A DNA stretch of 64,000 bases from Wurfbainia villosa (Eukaryota; Streptophyta; Magnoliopsida; Zingiberales; Zingiberaceae). A program made the position numbers and the translations under genes. The stretch covers positions 130,151,272 to 130,215,271 of the forward strand of contig CM045989.1 in the NCBI GenBank assembly GCA_025175895.1. The letters run 5' to 3'. The notes beneath the pieces were generated by a model. The model made no database searches. It saw nothing but the letters and a program-made list of their open reading frames with translations, and was not told where the DNA came from. Each line of letters opens with the position of its first letter. Position 1 is the first letter of the stretch. Below, one piece after another: positions 22,746-33,337 of the stretch.

Positions 22746-22914
22746 GATACACATCAAGTATGAATATTTCATACTTGTTTCACCCCTAGATCTAGACTCA
22801 ATCTTCTAGCTCTTCCTTAAGCCTTTCGCTTCCAGGATCCCTCTGAGTCCGTGACTTGTTCATCCTTTGCGCTTTGCTTCCAAGAGCTTCCTTCAGTTTT
22901 GTCATGTCTTGGGT

Positions 22915-23108
22915 TTTCCTTTGCCAAGGCGTGCTTGTACTTTACGCCGCCAAGTCTACATGCTCGGACTTACGCTGCCAAGACTTGCTTTTGGACTTCC
23001 TTTGCCAAGGTCCATTTGGACTTAATGCCGCCAAAACAACATGTTTGGTCTTATGCCACCAAACCTTTACTTTGGACTTCTCTTGCCAAGATCATACTTG
23101 GACTTTGC
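22915..23108 (-). repeat. GCCAAG/CTTGGACTT repeats, E3 left LTR
   Basis: About six units of 25-30 bp alternating TTGCCAAG or ACGCCGCCAAG with TTGGACTT. The same series is at 30022-30212 in the right LTR. Short ORFs here are repeat products. Confidence 0.8.
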
Positions 23109-23219
23109 CTTTACCTGTCACTTAATCATGTTCACCACTAGATTACAATTTGTTGCCTAACTTAGATGATTATCCAAACATCAAAACATATAAATGCTTG
23201 GGGCATTGTTGCACCAACA

Positions 23220-24282
23220 ATCTCCCCCTTTTTGATGTTTGACAATCATTTAAGTTAGGTCTTTTAAAGATACACATAATCACATAATCATATATCCAAT
23301 TTCTAACTTAAACATTTCTTCTCCCCTTTTGATATACATCAAAAAGAGAAGAAATCATATAATTCATAGAAGAATTGAATGTATTATAATCTTGAACTAA
23401 GGTATAGATATGAATTTTAGCTCCCCCTTAATCCAAGATATAGCTCATGATGAGTAAACAAAACATGTGGAGCAAAAGTCTATCAAGTAATTTGAAGATT
23501 TAACTCCTAACTTTGCACCAACAATGTAAATTTTTGGAATAAGAAAGTTATGTTATGTGAAACTTCTCCTAAAACACCGCATTAAACAGTCATACAAGTT
23601 GTTTATACTCAATATTATCAAGCTATAGTTTTAGGTCAACAAGGATACACTAGATATCAGAAAATGGAGCTAATTTTCCGAAAACACAGTGTATCAGTCG
23701 ACTGGTTTCTGAACCAGTCGACTGCTACGTCTGTAATACGAAATTCAGCCTTTTCAGTCCAAATTCAGAAATGCGTCAGAAATTCCAGAAACCTCGAAAA
23801 ATCACGAAATTTTGTGTACACATTTCTGAAATCATACTTTATCAAGGAAAAATATTTTGAAAAAATATATATTTTTCAGATTTCAATATTGATACAAACT
23901 TGGAAACTAGCGAAAGTTCTAAAATTTTTGCAAACTTTGTATCACTTTTGTGTTTCACTTGAAAACTATTTTTCAAAGTATGATAAACACAGTTTAAAAT
24001 ATGTTATATTTGACATTTCCAATCATGTTCTTGGAGTTATATGCACATCAATTGTGTATAAGCCTTCCCAATGATTGGTCCAATGAAGGATTAATGTCTC
24101 TAGATGACACTTTGGTTCATAGTAATGTATCATAACAAGCATGATGAACTAAGTGCATCTTCCTAACATCTCACACGTTGTCTAAGTGGCTCAATACAAA
24201 AATCATGGTTTTCTAAGTATTTTGTGAGATGTGTAAAGGTGTAAATTCTAGTATTTCTATAGGATCATGCAAACCTATACCT
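23220..24282 (-). other. E3 3' untranslated region with polypurine tract
   Basis: Holds the purine tract next to the LTR, a further TTTTTGATGTTTGACA run, and one pair of CAGTCGACTG-type palindromes at 23692-23727. I see no env-like ORF, which many SIRE elements have here; a + strand ORF at 23664-24074 has no recognisable content. Confidence 0.7.
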
Positions 24283-26061
24283 TTACTCAACCAAGCACAT
24301 TCCAAGTTCTCTCCTAAGTGATGAGAATTCTATCTCGGGGAGAGCCTTGGTAAATATGTCGGCTAGGTTGGACTTGGATTCAATGTAATTAATCTCAATG
24401 TCCTCCTTTGCCATATGATCTCTAATGAAGTGATGTTTCACTTCAATGTGCTTGGTCCTAGAGTGATGCACCGGATTTTTGGTCAAGTTAATGGTGCTCA
24501 CATTATCATAAAATACTTTCATGTTGGAGTAAGATAGCTCATAATCTTCTAAGGTATGTTTCATCCATAGTAGTTGAGCTACACAATCACCCATAGCCAC
24601 ATATTCGGCCTCGGTGGTGGATAAAGCAACACATGGTTGCTTCCTACTACTCCAACTAACTAGGGAGGACCCAAGGAATTGGCATCCACCACTAGTACTC
24701 TTCCGATCCAATTTGCAACCGGCATAATCGGAATCAATGTACCCAATCAAATCAAAAGACCTAGTTCTAGGGTACCATAGACCTACATTTAGTGTGCCTT
24801 TAACATATCTTAAAATTCTCTTAACGGCAACTAAATGAGATTCTTTAGCACATGATTGATACCTAGCACACATACTAACCGTAAATAATATGTCGGGTCT
24901 ACTAGCGGTTAAGTACAAAAGGCTATCAATCATGCTCCTATAAAGTGTAAGATCTATTTGTTTTCCTTCACTATCACTATCTATTTTAGTATTGGTTGCC
25001 ATTGGAGTTGAAACCACCTTAGCATTTTCCAAACCAAATTTCTTAATCATTTCCTTAGCATATTTGGTTTGATAAATATAAATACCTTCACTAGCTTGTT
25101 TGACTTGCAATCCTAGGAAGAAATTTAATTCCCCAACTAGACTCATTTCAAACTCTTTTTTCATATTTTGAATAAAGTCTTGAAGGAGTTCATCATTTGT
25201 TGACCCAAAGATAATGTCATCAACATATACTTGGGCTACAAAGATGTCCTTAGATGTTGACTTTATAAAGAGAGTTTGATCTATACTACCTCTTTTAAAA
25301 TCCTTAGAAATTAAGAAAGATGATAATCTTTCATACCAAGCCCGAGGAGCTTGTTTCAAACCATACAAAGCTTTCCTAAGCTTGTATACATGGTTTGGAT
25401 AATCCATATTTTCAAACTCGGGAGGTTGTTCTACATATACCTCTTCCTTAATAAACCCATTTAGGAATGCCGATTTGACATCCATTTGATGGAGTTTGAA
25501 ACCCATATAGGAGGCATACCCTAAAAGTATTCTAATGGACTCTAACCTAGCAACCGGGGCATATGTTTCATCATAGTCAAGTCCTTCAACTTGATTAAAA
25601 CCCCTTGCAACTAATCTTGCTTTATTTCTAGTGATATTTCTTTGGTCATCTAGTTTGTTCCTAAAGACTCATCTTGTAGTAACAATGGTGTTTTCACTTG
25701 GTCTAGGAACTAACTCCCATACTTGACTCCTTTCAAATTGAGTCAATTCATCTTGCATTGCTAAGATCCAATCCGGATCAAGTAATGCATCTTTAATTGT
25801 TTTGGGCCCAATTTGAGAAATTAGAGCTATATGACTAGTGGGATCCCTATGGAATGACCTAGTCCTAACTCTTTGAGATAATTCACCCACAATTTGATCT
25901 AAGGGGTGACTTTGATGAACTCTTATGGTTCTAGGAGGTGTACTAATTTGGTTTTGATCATGATCAACCTCAATCCTATGCTCATCATCGGAATCATCCC
26001 TTACTCCCTCTTGATTCAATCCTCCCCCTTGATCATTACCCCCTAAGGTTAAATTTTGAAT
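24283..26061 (-). pseudogene. E3 reverse transcriptase and RNase H
   Basis: RT starts with WILAMQDELTQFERSQVWEL; a TGA at 25669-25671 follows, then KARLVARGFNQVEGLDYDET, LHQMDVKSAFLNGFIKEEVY, YGLKQAPRAWY and YVDDIIFGSTN. RNase H: YIDSDYAGCKLDRKSTSGGC, LSTTEAEYVAMGDC and HHSRTKHIEVKHHFIRDH, ending FTKALPE...GMCLVE. From 25668 to 24286 there is no stop, so RT catalytic core and RNase H are open. Confidence 0.92.
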
Positions 26062-27405
26062 TTATTGGGTAATTTCTTGATTTTCATTATTAATATCATC
26101 ATTAATAGGGGATTTCCTAGGATATGTATTTGAGGATTCATCAAATTGAACATTTGAAGATTCTTCAATCCTTTGAGTCCTTTTATTGTAAACTCTATAC
26201 CCTACACTAGTGGATGAGTATCCAACTAGGATTCCCTCATCCGCTTTGGACTCAAACTTACATAGGTTGTCTTTGGTATTTAAAATATAGACTTTACATC
26301 CAAAGACCTTAAAATAATGAATTGTTGGAATTGTACCATTCCATAATTCAAATGGAGTTTTTCCTAAAAACCTATGAATCAATATCCTATTTTGGATATA
26401 GCAAGCGGTATTAACCGCTTCCGCCCACAAGTAGCTAGGTAAGGAGTATGCATTAAGCATTGTTCTAGCCGCTTCTTGTAGGGCACGATTTTTCTTTTCC
26501 ACAATCCCATTTTGTTGGGGTGTTCTAGGATAAGAAAACTCATGCTTGTACCCTTGTTCTAAGAAAAAAGTTGAAAAATTAGAATTCTCAAATTCTCCAC
26601 CATGATCACTACGGATCCGGTTGATTTTGAGTTTTCTTTCATTTTCTACTCTTTTGCTAAATCTTATGATTATTCCTAAGGTTTCATCTTTATTTTTCAA
26701 GAAAAATACCCAAGTAAACCTAGAGAAAATATCTACTATTACCAAGCAATATTTACTACCAATTATAGAGGGGGTACTATGGTAATCAAATAAATCCATA
26801 TGTAAGAGTTCTAACGGTAAAGCGGTACTAAGTAAATTTTTACCTTTGTGTGATGTTCTTGATTGTTTCCCTTCTTGGCATGCATCACACATTTTGTCCT
26901 TGAGAAATTTGACTTTAGGCAATCCTTTGACTAGCTTCAATTTCGCTATTTTGGCTATATTCTTCATGTTTATGTGTCCTAGCCTCCTATGTCAAAGCCA
27001 ACTTTCTTCCTCTTTTGCAATAAGACACTTAGTGGAAGCATTAGTAGCATAGGATAAATCAACATAATATATATTTGATTTCCTAAAACCTACTAACATG
27101 CAATCATTTTGACTTTTGTGTCTTATAAAATATTTTGAGGAATCAAATTTAATATCAAAGTTTGCATCACATAGTTGGCTTACACTAAGTAAATTAAATT
27201 TCATATTTTTAACTAATAGCACTTTATGAATGACAAGATTGGGGGATACCTCAATCGTGCCCTTTCCTAGAATCTTAAGTTTGCCGCTATTACCAAATGA
27301 GACTTTTCCTTTGCTAGTGTGGTTGATAGTGGAGAATTTTCTCTCATCCCTGGTCATATGCTTTGAGCACCCACTATCAACTATCCACAAGCTTGGTTCT
27401 TCTAC
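26062..27405 (-). pseudogene. E3 protease and integrase
   Basis: Protease: WIVDSGCSKHMTRD with an intact D-S-G. Integrase zinc finger: HRRLGHIN...CDACQEGK. Catalytic D in LLHMDLFDYH, D in RIRSDHGGEFEN and E in QQNGIVEKKNR are all present. The fold continues through WAEAVNTACYIQNR and a KVFGCKVYI block. Only the TGA at 26992-26994 and the TAA at 26062-26064 interrupt it. Confidence 0.9.
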
Positions 27406-29052
27406 CTATATCACATGAAAAATACAATCCTTAGGTACCCAAATCTTAGGACCACTAGCATCAATTATAAATTTCTTAGGTACCCATGTCTTTCTCCCCT
27501 TGCTTTTAATTATTGATTTTCTACTAATAAGAGATGTAAATGCTACCTCTTTTTCCTTAGGCCTATATCCTAATCCGGCCTTGTTGTAGATAGCCCTTTG
27601 ATCCTTAATAATCATGTCTAGGTATTTTGAACCATTGGTGAATTTTTCTAAGCATGCTCTTAATTTACCTATTTCTTTTCTTAACTCATCATTTTCATCC
27701 CTAAGGGTACATTCATCGTTATCACTAGATGGTTTAGCACATGATGAATCTACACTCTTAAGTGATTTGATCTCTAATTTTAGATCCTTAATCCTAGTTT
27801 TTGATCTATTTAAATCATTTTGTAAACATGCAATAGTCTTGTAAAGTAAATCTATTTTAGGTGAGTTGTTTACCTCATCATCATCACTTGATGATGATTC
27901 ATCGCTTGAAGAGGAAGAAGACTCCTCGCTTGAGCTCCCGGCTTCTTCCTCCAATGCCAAGAGGGCTAGATTCCGGGTGGCATGGCAAACTTCTTCATCG
28001 TCGGAAGACTCCTCCATGCTTAGAGTGTCCCATGTTTGTGCCACCATCGCCTCCTTCTTCTTCTTCTCCTTCTTTTCCTTCTTTTTCTTTTCCTTCTCCT
28101 CATTCTTCTTTAGTTCCGGGAAATTTGGCTTTATATGCCCTTTCTTGTTGCAACCAAAACAAGTCACGTTAGAGGTAGAATTTGAATTATTTGAAGATTT
28201 ACCTCTTGAGGATTGGAACATCCTCTTCACATCTTTCTTGGTGAGTCTCCTTGACTTCCCACCAAACTTCTTGACGTAATGTGCCACGTCGCTTGCCGAT
28301 AACTCATCTTCACTACTTGATGAGTCTTCCTCGGATTCGGATGAGGAGGACACTTCCTTATTCTCCTTCTTCTTCTTCTCCTTCTTTCCTACAAAAAGAG
28401 CTATACCCTTCTCTTTGGATGAAGTGTTAGCTTGTTCATGTAATTGAAATTCACAAAATAGCTCATCTAACTTAACTAATGAAAGATCCCTAGAGACCTT
28501 ATAGGCATCTACCATTGAAGCTCATAAGGTTGTCCTAGGGAAAGCTTGTAATACATACCTTACAAGGTCTCGGTTGTCGACCTTCTCACCTATAACATGT
28601 AGTCCATTGACTACTTCCTTGAAACGACCGTGTATTTGACTCACGGTTTCGTTGGTCTTCATGGTGAAGCTTTGGAGTTGACCTATCAATAGGTCTCTTT
28701 TGGCTCTTCTAGTCTCCTTTGAACCTTCATTCATTTCGATGAGCTTCTCCCAAAGCTCTTTTGCGGAGTTGAAAGACCCGACTTTAGAAAGTTGCTCCTT
28801 GGATAGACCACATTGAAGTGTGGTCGTTGCTTTTGCATTAGCTTGTGCTTTCTTGGCCATCTCTCTTGTCCAATCTTTTGTTGGTAGTGGTGCTCCGAAT
28901 TTGTCGACCGGCTTCTCGAAACCATCTACAACACTAAACCAATTCTCAATATCATTCATTAAGTAATACTCCATCCTACCTTTCCAATATCCAAAGTCAT
29001 TGTCGTCAAAGAACGGAGGTCTCGCCATGCTATACCCCTCTTGAAAAGCCAT
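27406..29052 (-). pseudogene. E3 gag
   Basis: N-terminal UBN2-type capsid domain (DFGYWKGRMEYYLMNDIENW, ATTTLQCGLSKEQLSKVGSF, LWEKLIEMNEGS). After the TGA at 28522-28524 come acidic Ser/Glu runs and Lys-rich blocks around the zinc knuckle, which reads CFGCNKKGHIKPNF: the final cysteine is Phe, so the knuckle is damaged. The segment ends with the repeated WVPK motifs (TWVPKKF, IWVPKDC) that precede protease in SIRE-type elements. Confidence 0.88.
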
Positions 29053-29092
29053 CTTTGCTCCGGTTGATTGCTAAATCTTCCGATGCGATCTG

Positions 29093-29105
29093 GGCTCTGA
29101 TACCA
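29093..29105 (-). other. E3 primer binding site
   Basis: On the minus strand TGGTATCAGAGCC, two bases after the 5' LTR end at 29108; initiator tRNA-Met type. Confidence 0.88.
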
Positions 29106-29107
29106 CT

Positions 29108-30325
29108 TATTGGAGATCGTTTGGAAGCTAGGGGGGTGAATAGCATTTTTCGTTTCTACAAGAATGATTAGCGGAAGAAAAAACAAAGATAATATAAGTA
29201 AAAATGAAAAACAATGCTAACAAAGCCTTTACGTGGTTCGGAGATAATGCTCCTACTCCACGGCGATCCTTAAGGTGGATCAACCCAAGCAATTCCACTA
29301 AGAAGCTCTCCTTTACAACAAAACCTCCTCTTCTTTACAAAGAATGAAATTTTTTGCTTAGAGAGAGGAGGAGAAGATTTAAGATCACTTAGAAAGCTTG
29401 AAAACTTGTGGAGGCTTTGGAGAAGAATCAGAGAATAAGTATTAACCCCAAAAACCTCCACCAGCCCTCTTTTTATAGAGAGAAGGTTGATTTTCCCGTT
29501 GGAGACACGATCGGTCGGTGATGCCCGGCTTGTCGGTCATTGTCGCGCGATGATCGACCTCTGAGCTGACTGGTCGCGAGATTTAGAGTCGTTTCGTCCA
29601 ACGACATTCTCATCAGTCGACTGATCCCTCCATCAGTCGACTGATGAAGTGATCAGTCGAGTGATCACAAACCGTAGTCGAGTGGAACTCCATTCTGTGC
29701 CTGTTTTTGCCTTGATCGATCCGCGCCGCTTGTTGGCGATCGGATCATCATCGATCGACTACCATTGCCAAAGGCGATCGGTGATAGTCGAGTTTCACCA
29801 CGACTCGGTTGGAAACTTGACCCGATCGGTGATACATCATATCGATCGGTGATACTATCAAGTATGAATATTTCATACTTGATTTCACCCCCTAGACCTA
29901 GACTCAACCTTCTAGCTCTTCCTTAGGCCTTGCGCTTCCAGGATCCCTCCGAGTCCGCGACTTGTTCATCCTTTGCGCTTTGCTTCCAAGAGCTTCCTTC
30001 GGTTTTGTCATGTCTTGGGTTTTCCTTTGCCAAGGCGTGCTTGGACTTTATGCTGCCAAGTCTACATGCTTGGACTTATGCTGCCAAGACTTGCCTTTGG
30101 ACTTCCTTTGCCAAGGTCCGTTTGGACTTAATGCCGCCAAGACAACATGTTTGGTCTTATGCTGCCAAACCTTTACTTTGGACTTCTCTTGCCAAGATCA
30201 TACTTGGACTTTGCCTTTACCTGTCACTTAATCATGTTCACCATTAGATTACAATTTGTTGTCTAACTTAGATGATTATATAAACATCAAAACATATAAA
30301 TTCTTGGGGCATTGTTGCACCAACA
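29108..30325 (-). repeat. E3 5' LTR (right copy)
   Basis: Starts TGTTGGTGCAACAATGCC at 30325 and ends CCAATA at 29108 (the last CA became TA). It is near-identical to the left LTR except in two patches, 29508-29570 and 29715-29860, where CAGTCGACTG units are replaced by GATCGGTG/CGATCGA-like text. TATA box at 29480-29467. Confidence 0.92.
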
Positions 30326-30330
30326 GTTTC

Positions 30331-30654
30331 TATAGGTAGCTTAACTTCGTTTATCTGGTGGTATTTTATTTTATTTGCTCTAATGAATGTTCTAGACTTG
30401 CACTGATTAGCTTTTATTTTTACACTTACACTTGACGAATACTCTGAAAGAAAAAATCTAGTACATATATAGTTATGATTCATCCCAGTAGTCTAGTACT
30501 TTGGAATTCATAGGTGACTCTAGATTTAGCATTTTAGTTACTGGAGATGCTCGGATTGTGTAAGCTCATTCGAAAAAATCAAAATCCCAGTGAACAAAAA
30601 AAGAAAAAAAAAATGAAATGAAAAAAAGGGAAAGAAAAAGATAGAGAGAAAATA

Positions 30655-30689
<35 letters not shown>

Positions 30690-31077
30690 GGATAAAAATA
30701 GTTATCGTGGGTGGAAATGATTACTGGAGAAACACCTACTAATTTCTTTCAATACCGAACACACTTTTGAGACTTTGAGCCAGATCTGGGGAACGACCCT
30801 CGCTTAGGGCAAACTAGTGCCAAAAAGTCGAAAACCTTAGGAAAGCTATAAGATGACGACTTAACTTACCATGGAACGATTTATCCCTTAAGACGATTCG
30901 CTTAGCATGTGCACAAGAAGCTAACTTAATGAACTTTTAGAACATATTTATTTTGCTTTTATTAAAAATATCACTTGATAAATCTAGTTGACATGCTAAG
31001 TATGGAACAATGCTTTTTAAAATTTCATGGCACTGAGATTTACTTGAGGACAAGCAAACATTTAAGTCTGGGGGAAT
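30331..31077 (+). other. E2 3' untranslated region, with (AT)n run and purine tract
   Basis: Continues E2 after the E3 duplication. Contains an A-rich tract (30596-30655), a (TA)n microsatellite near 30658-30687, and AAGTCTGGGGGAATT (31064-31078), the Athila-type polypurine tract beside the 3' LTR. No ORF of note. Confidence 0.75.
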
Positions 31078-32462
31078 TGATGTGAGCAAAACATATAAGA
31101 TTTTAGGAGTTATTTTCACTCACATCTCGCTGCATTTTATACTTGTTTCATGCATATAGTACTTTGTTTTGCATGCATTTCTTATTTCCTAGTTTGGGGA
31201 TATGCTCTTTGTGCTTTTGTGTGCAAGACAACATTTTACGGGATAAACGACACACTTTTGGAGCAAAAGGAAAGCATTCGGCAAGCGAAACGAAGGGAGG
31301 CACGGCCCGACCGTGTGAAATCACACGGTCGTGCCCAACCAGCCCAGCGCCACACATGACCTGGTCGTGTGGATCCACATGCTTGTGTGGCGCTGGCATT
31401 TTTCGGCGCGACTACGATTTTTTCATGGATTCGGGCGGCGCCAGCCTCAAGTCTATATAAGGAAGGTCATGCCCAAAACCCAGGGAGGAGGCACGACGGC
31501 TGGGACGGCACATCGACGCCCTAAAAAGTATTGAAAACTCGTAACGGGGAGGAAGAAGACGGCTAGAGGATCCCATCCTGCGCTCCGACCTCGAAGAGAA
31601 GAACTAAGAGTACTGAAATTTACTTTCTATTCATCTCCTGCACTGTAATGATCTATTCTATTGTGGATTGTGTTCTTTCTTTGCCGTCTATAGAGTAGAA
31701 TCTTCGATTCTAGGATTATGGAGTAACTTGTGTACGTAGAACATGCTAGATCGAATGTAAATTCTATTTTAGTATTTCTATTCGCAGTTCGTGTTTGTTT
31801 GATTCGATGAAAATTGCGTTTTGATTTTCTATCTATTGTGTATAGCCGATACAAGGGGTGGCACCCCTTGTATCAAAGATCTAGGGGAATTAAAGAGGAA
31901 CCAAGGGGTTGTCCTCATCTTCGATAACCGTAGGTAGAAGGGTACGATGGAGTAGGGAACGAGACACATTCCGACTCCTCGTAGGGATTGATTTGGCATC
32001 CTCATACTGTCTATCCTATCTTAACAAAAGGGTTGTCCTGTTTAAGGATAGGTAGTTCCCGATAGACGCAAAAGCTCATCGGGAAAGTGTATGATGTCCC
32101 TTCCACAAGACCCTAATTAGAGAACCAAACTACATTTGATTGATTAGCATGCTCCATGTTGCATAAGTGAAACCGAAGTCCTAGGATCTCTTTTTGAACC
32201 TTGAACCAACCTTCCCTTCCTCCATGTGATACCGTACTAAAGTTAGGACCACCGACAATCCTTGTAATCACAACCTTTAGAATTAAACTCCGAATAATAA
32301 TGTTCACTGAACAATCGATACTCGAATCTCAGTCTCTGTGGAATCGATAATCTATTTATTACTTGACGAAATCTATGCACTTGCAGGCGTTGAGTGCGAG
32401 TGAGCGCTTCGAGTCCTCGATGGTTCCAATCGCTAGATTTGAGGTCGTGTTAGTGTGCATCA
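31078..32462 (+). repeat. E2 3' LTR (1,385 bp)
   Basis: Starts TGATGTGAGCAAAACATA and ends GTGTGCATCA. Palindromes CGTGTGAAATCACACG (31312-31327) and CGTGTGGATCCACATG (31366-31381), TATA box TATATAAGG (31454-31462). Mirrors the 5' LTR. Confidence 0.9.
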
Positions 32463-32960
32463 GATGCCACTCAAAAATTGAAAGTCAGAGTGGGCTTGGA
32501 AGTAAAAGATGCTTACTTCTGATGATTTTAGTTGAAAGAAATTGTGGAATAAGAAGGGTGAGGGGGTAATTTTTAAGTAAGAGGTGATGAGATAAAATCC
32601 TAGTATAAAGTGAAAGAAGTTATGACTTAATTGGTTTAGAGGAATAGAAAAATACTTGGATATTTCTAGGAAAAAGTGATGGAGGGGAAAATGAAGGTTA
32701 GCTTCTAGTTGTTCTATGAAGAAGGCTTTGGTATGCCTAGGAGGTAAGTGAGGACGTTTGGTAGAAGTAGCTGGGATTAGATAAAATTTGGAAGGAATTT
32801 GTAGGCAATGAGATAAAGATCTACATTGATCACCTGTTACTTTGGAGCGAGTAGAGGTGAACCATGGACGGGGGTGTTGGGAAGGAAAAGGATACAGGAA
32901 AGGTAGGAAGAGGCAGTGATGGTAGGTTCTGTATATATAAGAAAGGGGGGGAGGAAAAAA
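32463..32960 (-). pseudogene. T0 antisense ORF II, N-terminal domain
   Basis: On the minus strand one open frame reads HPRPWFTSTRSKVTGDQC, then EANLHFPLHHFFLEISKYFS, NQLSHNFFHFILGFYLITSY and SSEVSIFYFQAHSDFQFLSG, and crosses the E2 site into SHKGWKEHY at 16070. The pattern (LHFPLHPFF, then NxWR/ILGF, then the FYF block, then GWK.RYFF) resembles the plant domain listed as putative gypsy type transposon (Transposase_28, PF04195). A TATA-like CTTATATATAC lies near 32930-32940. The part shown here has no stop. I infer an old antisense gene of Tat elements; its role is unknown. Confidence 0.6.
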
Positions 32961-33337
32961 AAAAAGGAAAATAACAGTTTTTCCCGCTTATGGAAGGATA
33001 GGTGGGGTTAAGGAATCAGGGTAATTGGTTGTTGTGAAGGTAGGGGATGAATAAGTGGTTAGGGAGGGACCCATTTTTTGGGTTACAAAAATGGTTGGGG
33101 TATATTATTAACTTTGGTATTGGTGTAGGTGGAGTGGTTGTAATTTGTGTAAAGAATTATTTGTATTATGATGTTGAGATATATATACACTATAGCCCGG
33201 TGATAAGAATGCAGATATGAAATTAAGTATGAGCAAGAAGAATGCATTAAAAATAATTCCAAATACAAATGAATTACAGAAGGTAAAATGTACTCATTAT
33301 AAAAATGATAGAAATTACGATGTCACTAATCTGAATT
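32961..33337 (-). other. Spacer between the two antisense ORFs of T0
   Basis: Homopolymer-rich (A run near 32947-32958 on the + strand just outside it) and AT-rich; no coding signal. It would hold the promoter of ORF II and the 3' end of ORF I. Confidence 0.5.

Larger units (their letters stand above)
22003..23219 (-). repeat. E3 3' LTR (left copy)
   Basis: Minus-strand start TGTTGGTGCAACAATGCC at 23219, end at 22003. Order in element sense: CTTGGACTTT repeats (23108-22915), palindromes (22745-22500), TATA box CTATAAAAAGAG (22376-22363), then the conserved GTGGAGTAGGA and TTCACCCCCCTCTAG end. Confidence 0.92.
24283..29052 (-). pseudogene. E3 gag-pol polyprotein, single frame with five internal stops
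   Basis: From ATG at 29052 to the stop at 24283-24285, 1,589 codons stay in one frame. Internal stops: TGA 28522-28524, TAG 27406-27408, TGA 26992-26994, TAA 26062-26064 and TGA 25669-25671. All three TGA fall where relatives have Trp (TTL-stop-ASMVDAY, ESWL-stop-HRRLGH, TTR-stop-VFRNKLDD), which fits TGG to TGA transitions at methylated cytosines. Approximate residues: gag 1-545, protease D-S-G at 559-561, integrase zinc finger from 688, RT with YVDD at 1276-1279, RNase H to the end. The retained frame implies recent decay. Confidence 0.92.
22003..30325 (-). mobile_element. E3: SIRE/Maximus-like Ty1/copia element, nearly intact
   Basis: Flanked by GTTTC (21998-22002 and 30326-30330). LTRs of 1,217 and 1,218 bp, PBS at 29093-29105, purine tract just inside the left LTR (CTCCCCCTTTTT on the + strand at 23222-23233). 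One uninterrupted frame covers gag to RNase H with five stops and no frameshift. Motifs SDHGGEFEN, VYVDDIIFGSTN and EMSLVGELNFFLGLQ are SIRE/Maximus features. It has no ORF after pol. Youngest-looking coding region in the window. Confidence 0.93.
16071..32462 (+). mobile_element. E2: Athila-type Ty3/gypsy element lacking RT, RNase H and integrase
   Basis: Runs from TGATGTGAGC to GTGCATCA with a 5-bp duplication, GATGC (16066-16070 and 32463-32467). LTRs are 16071-17477 and 31078-32462. The PBS resembles the Asp-tRNA-type TGGCGCCGTT site of Athila. Coding content is Athila gag, protease, then the ORF-1 (env-position) protein; the pol section from RT to integrase is missing between 19740 and 20250. 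E3 is inserted in its 3' part. It could only have moved with help from an autonomous Athila. Confidence 0.9.

Noticed and set aside
23664..24074. 136-codon + strand ORF
   Set aside because: Lies in the 3' untranslated region of E3 on the opposite strand, low complexity, no recognisable motif.
27861..28279. + strand Ser/Phe-rich ORFs
   Set aside because: Complement of the Glu/Lys/Ser-rich segment of E3 gag on the minus strand.
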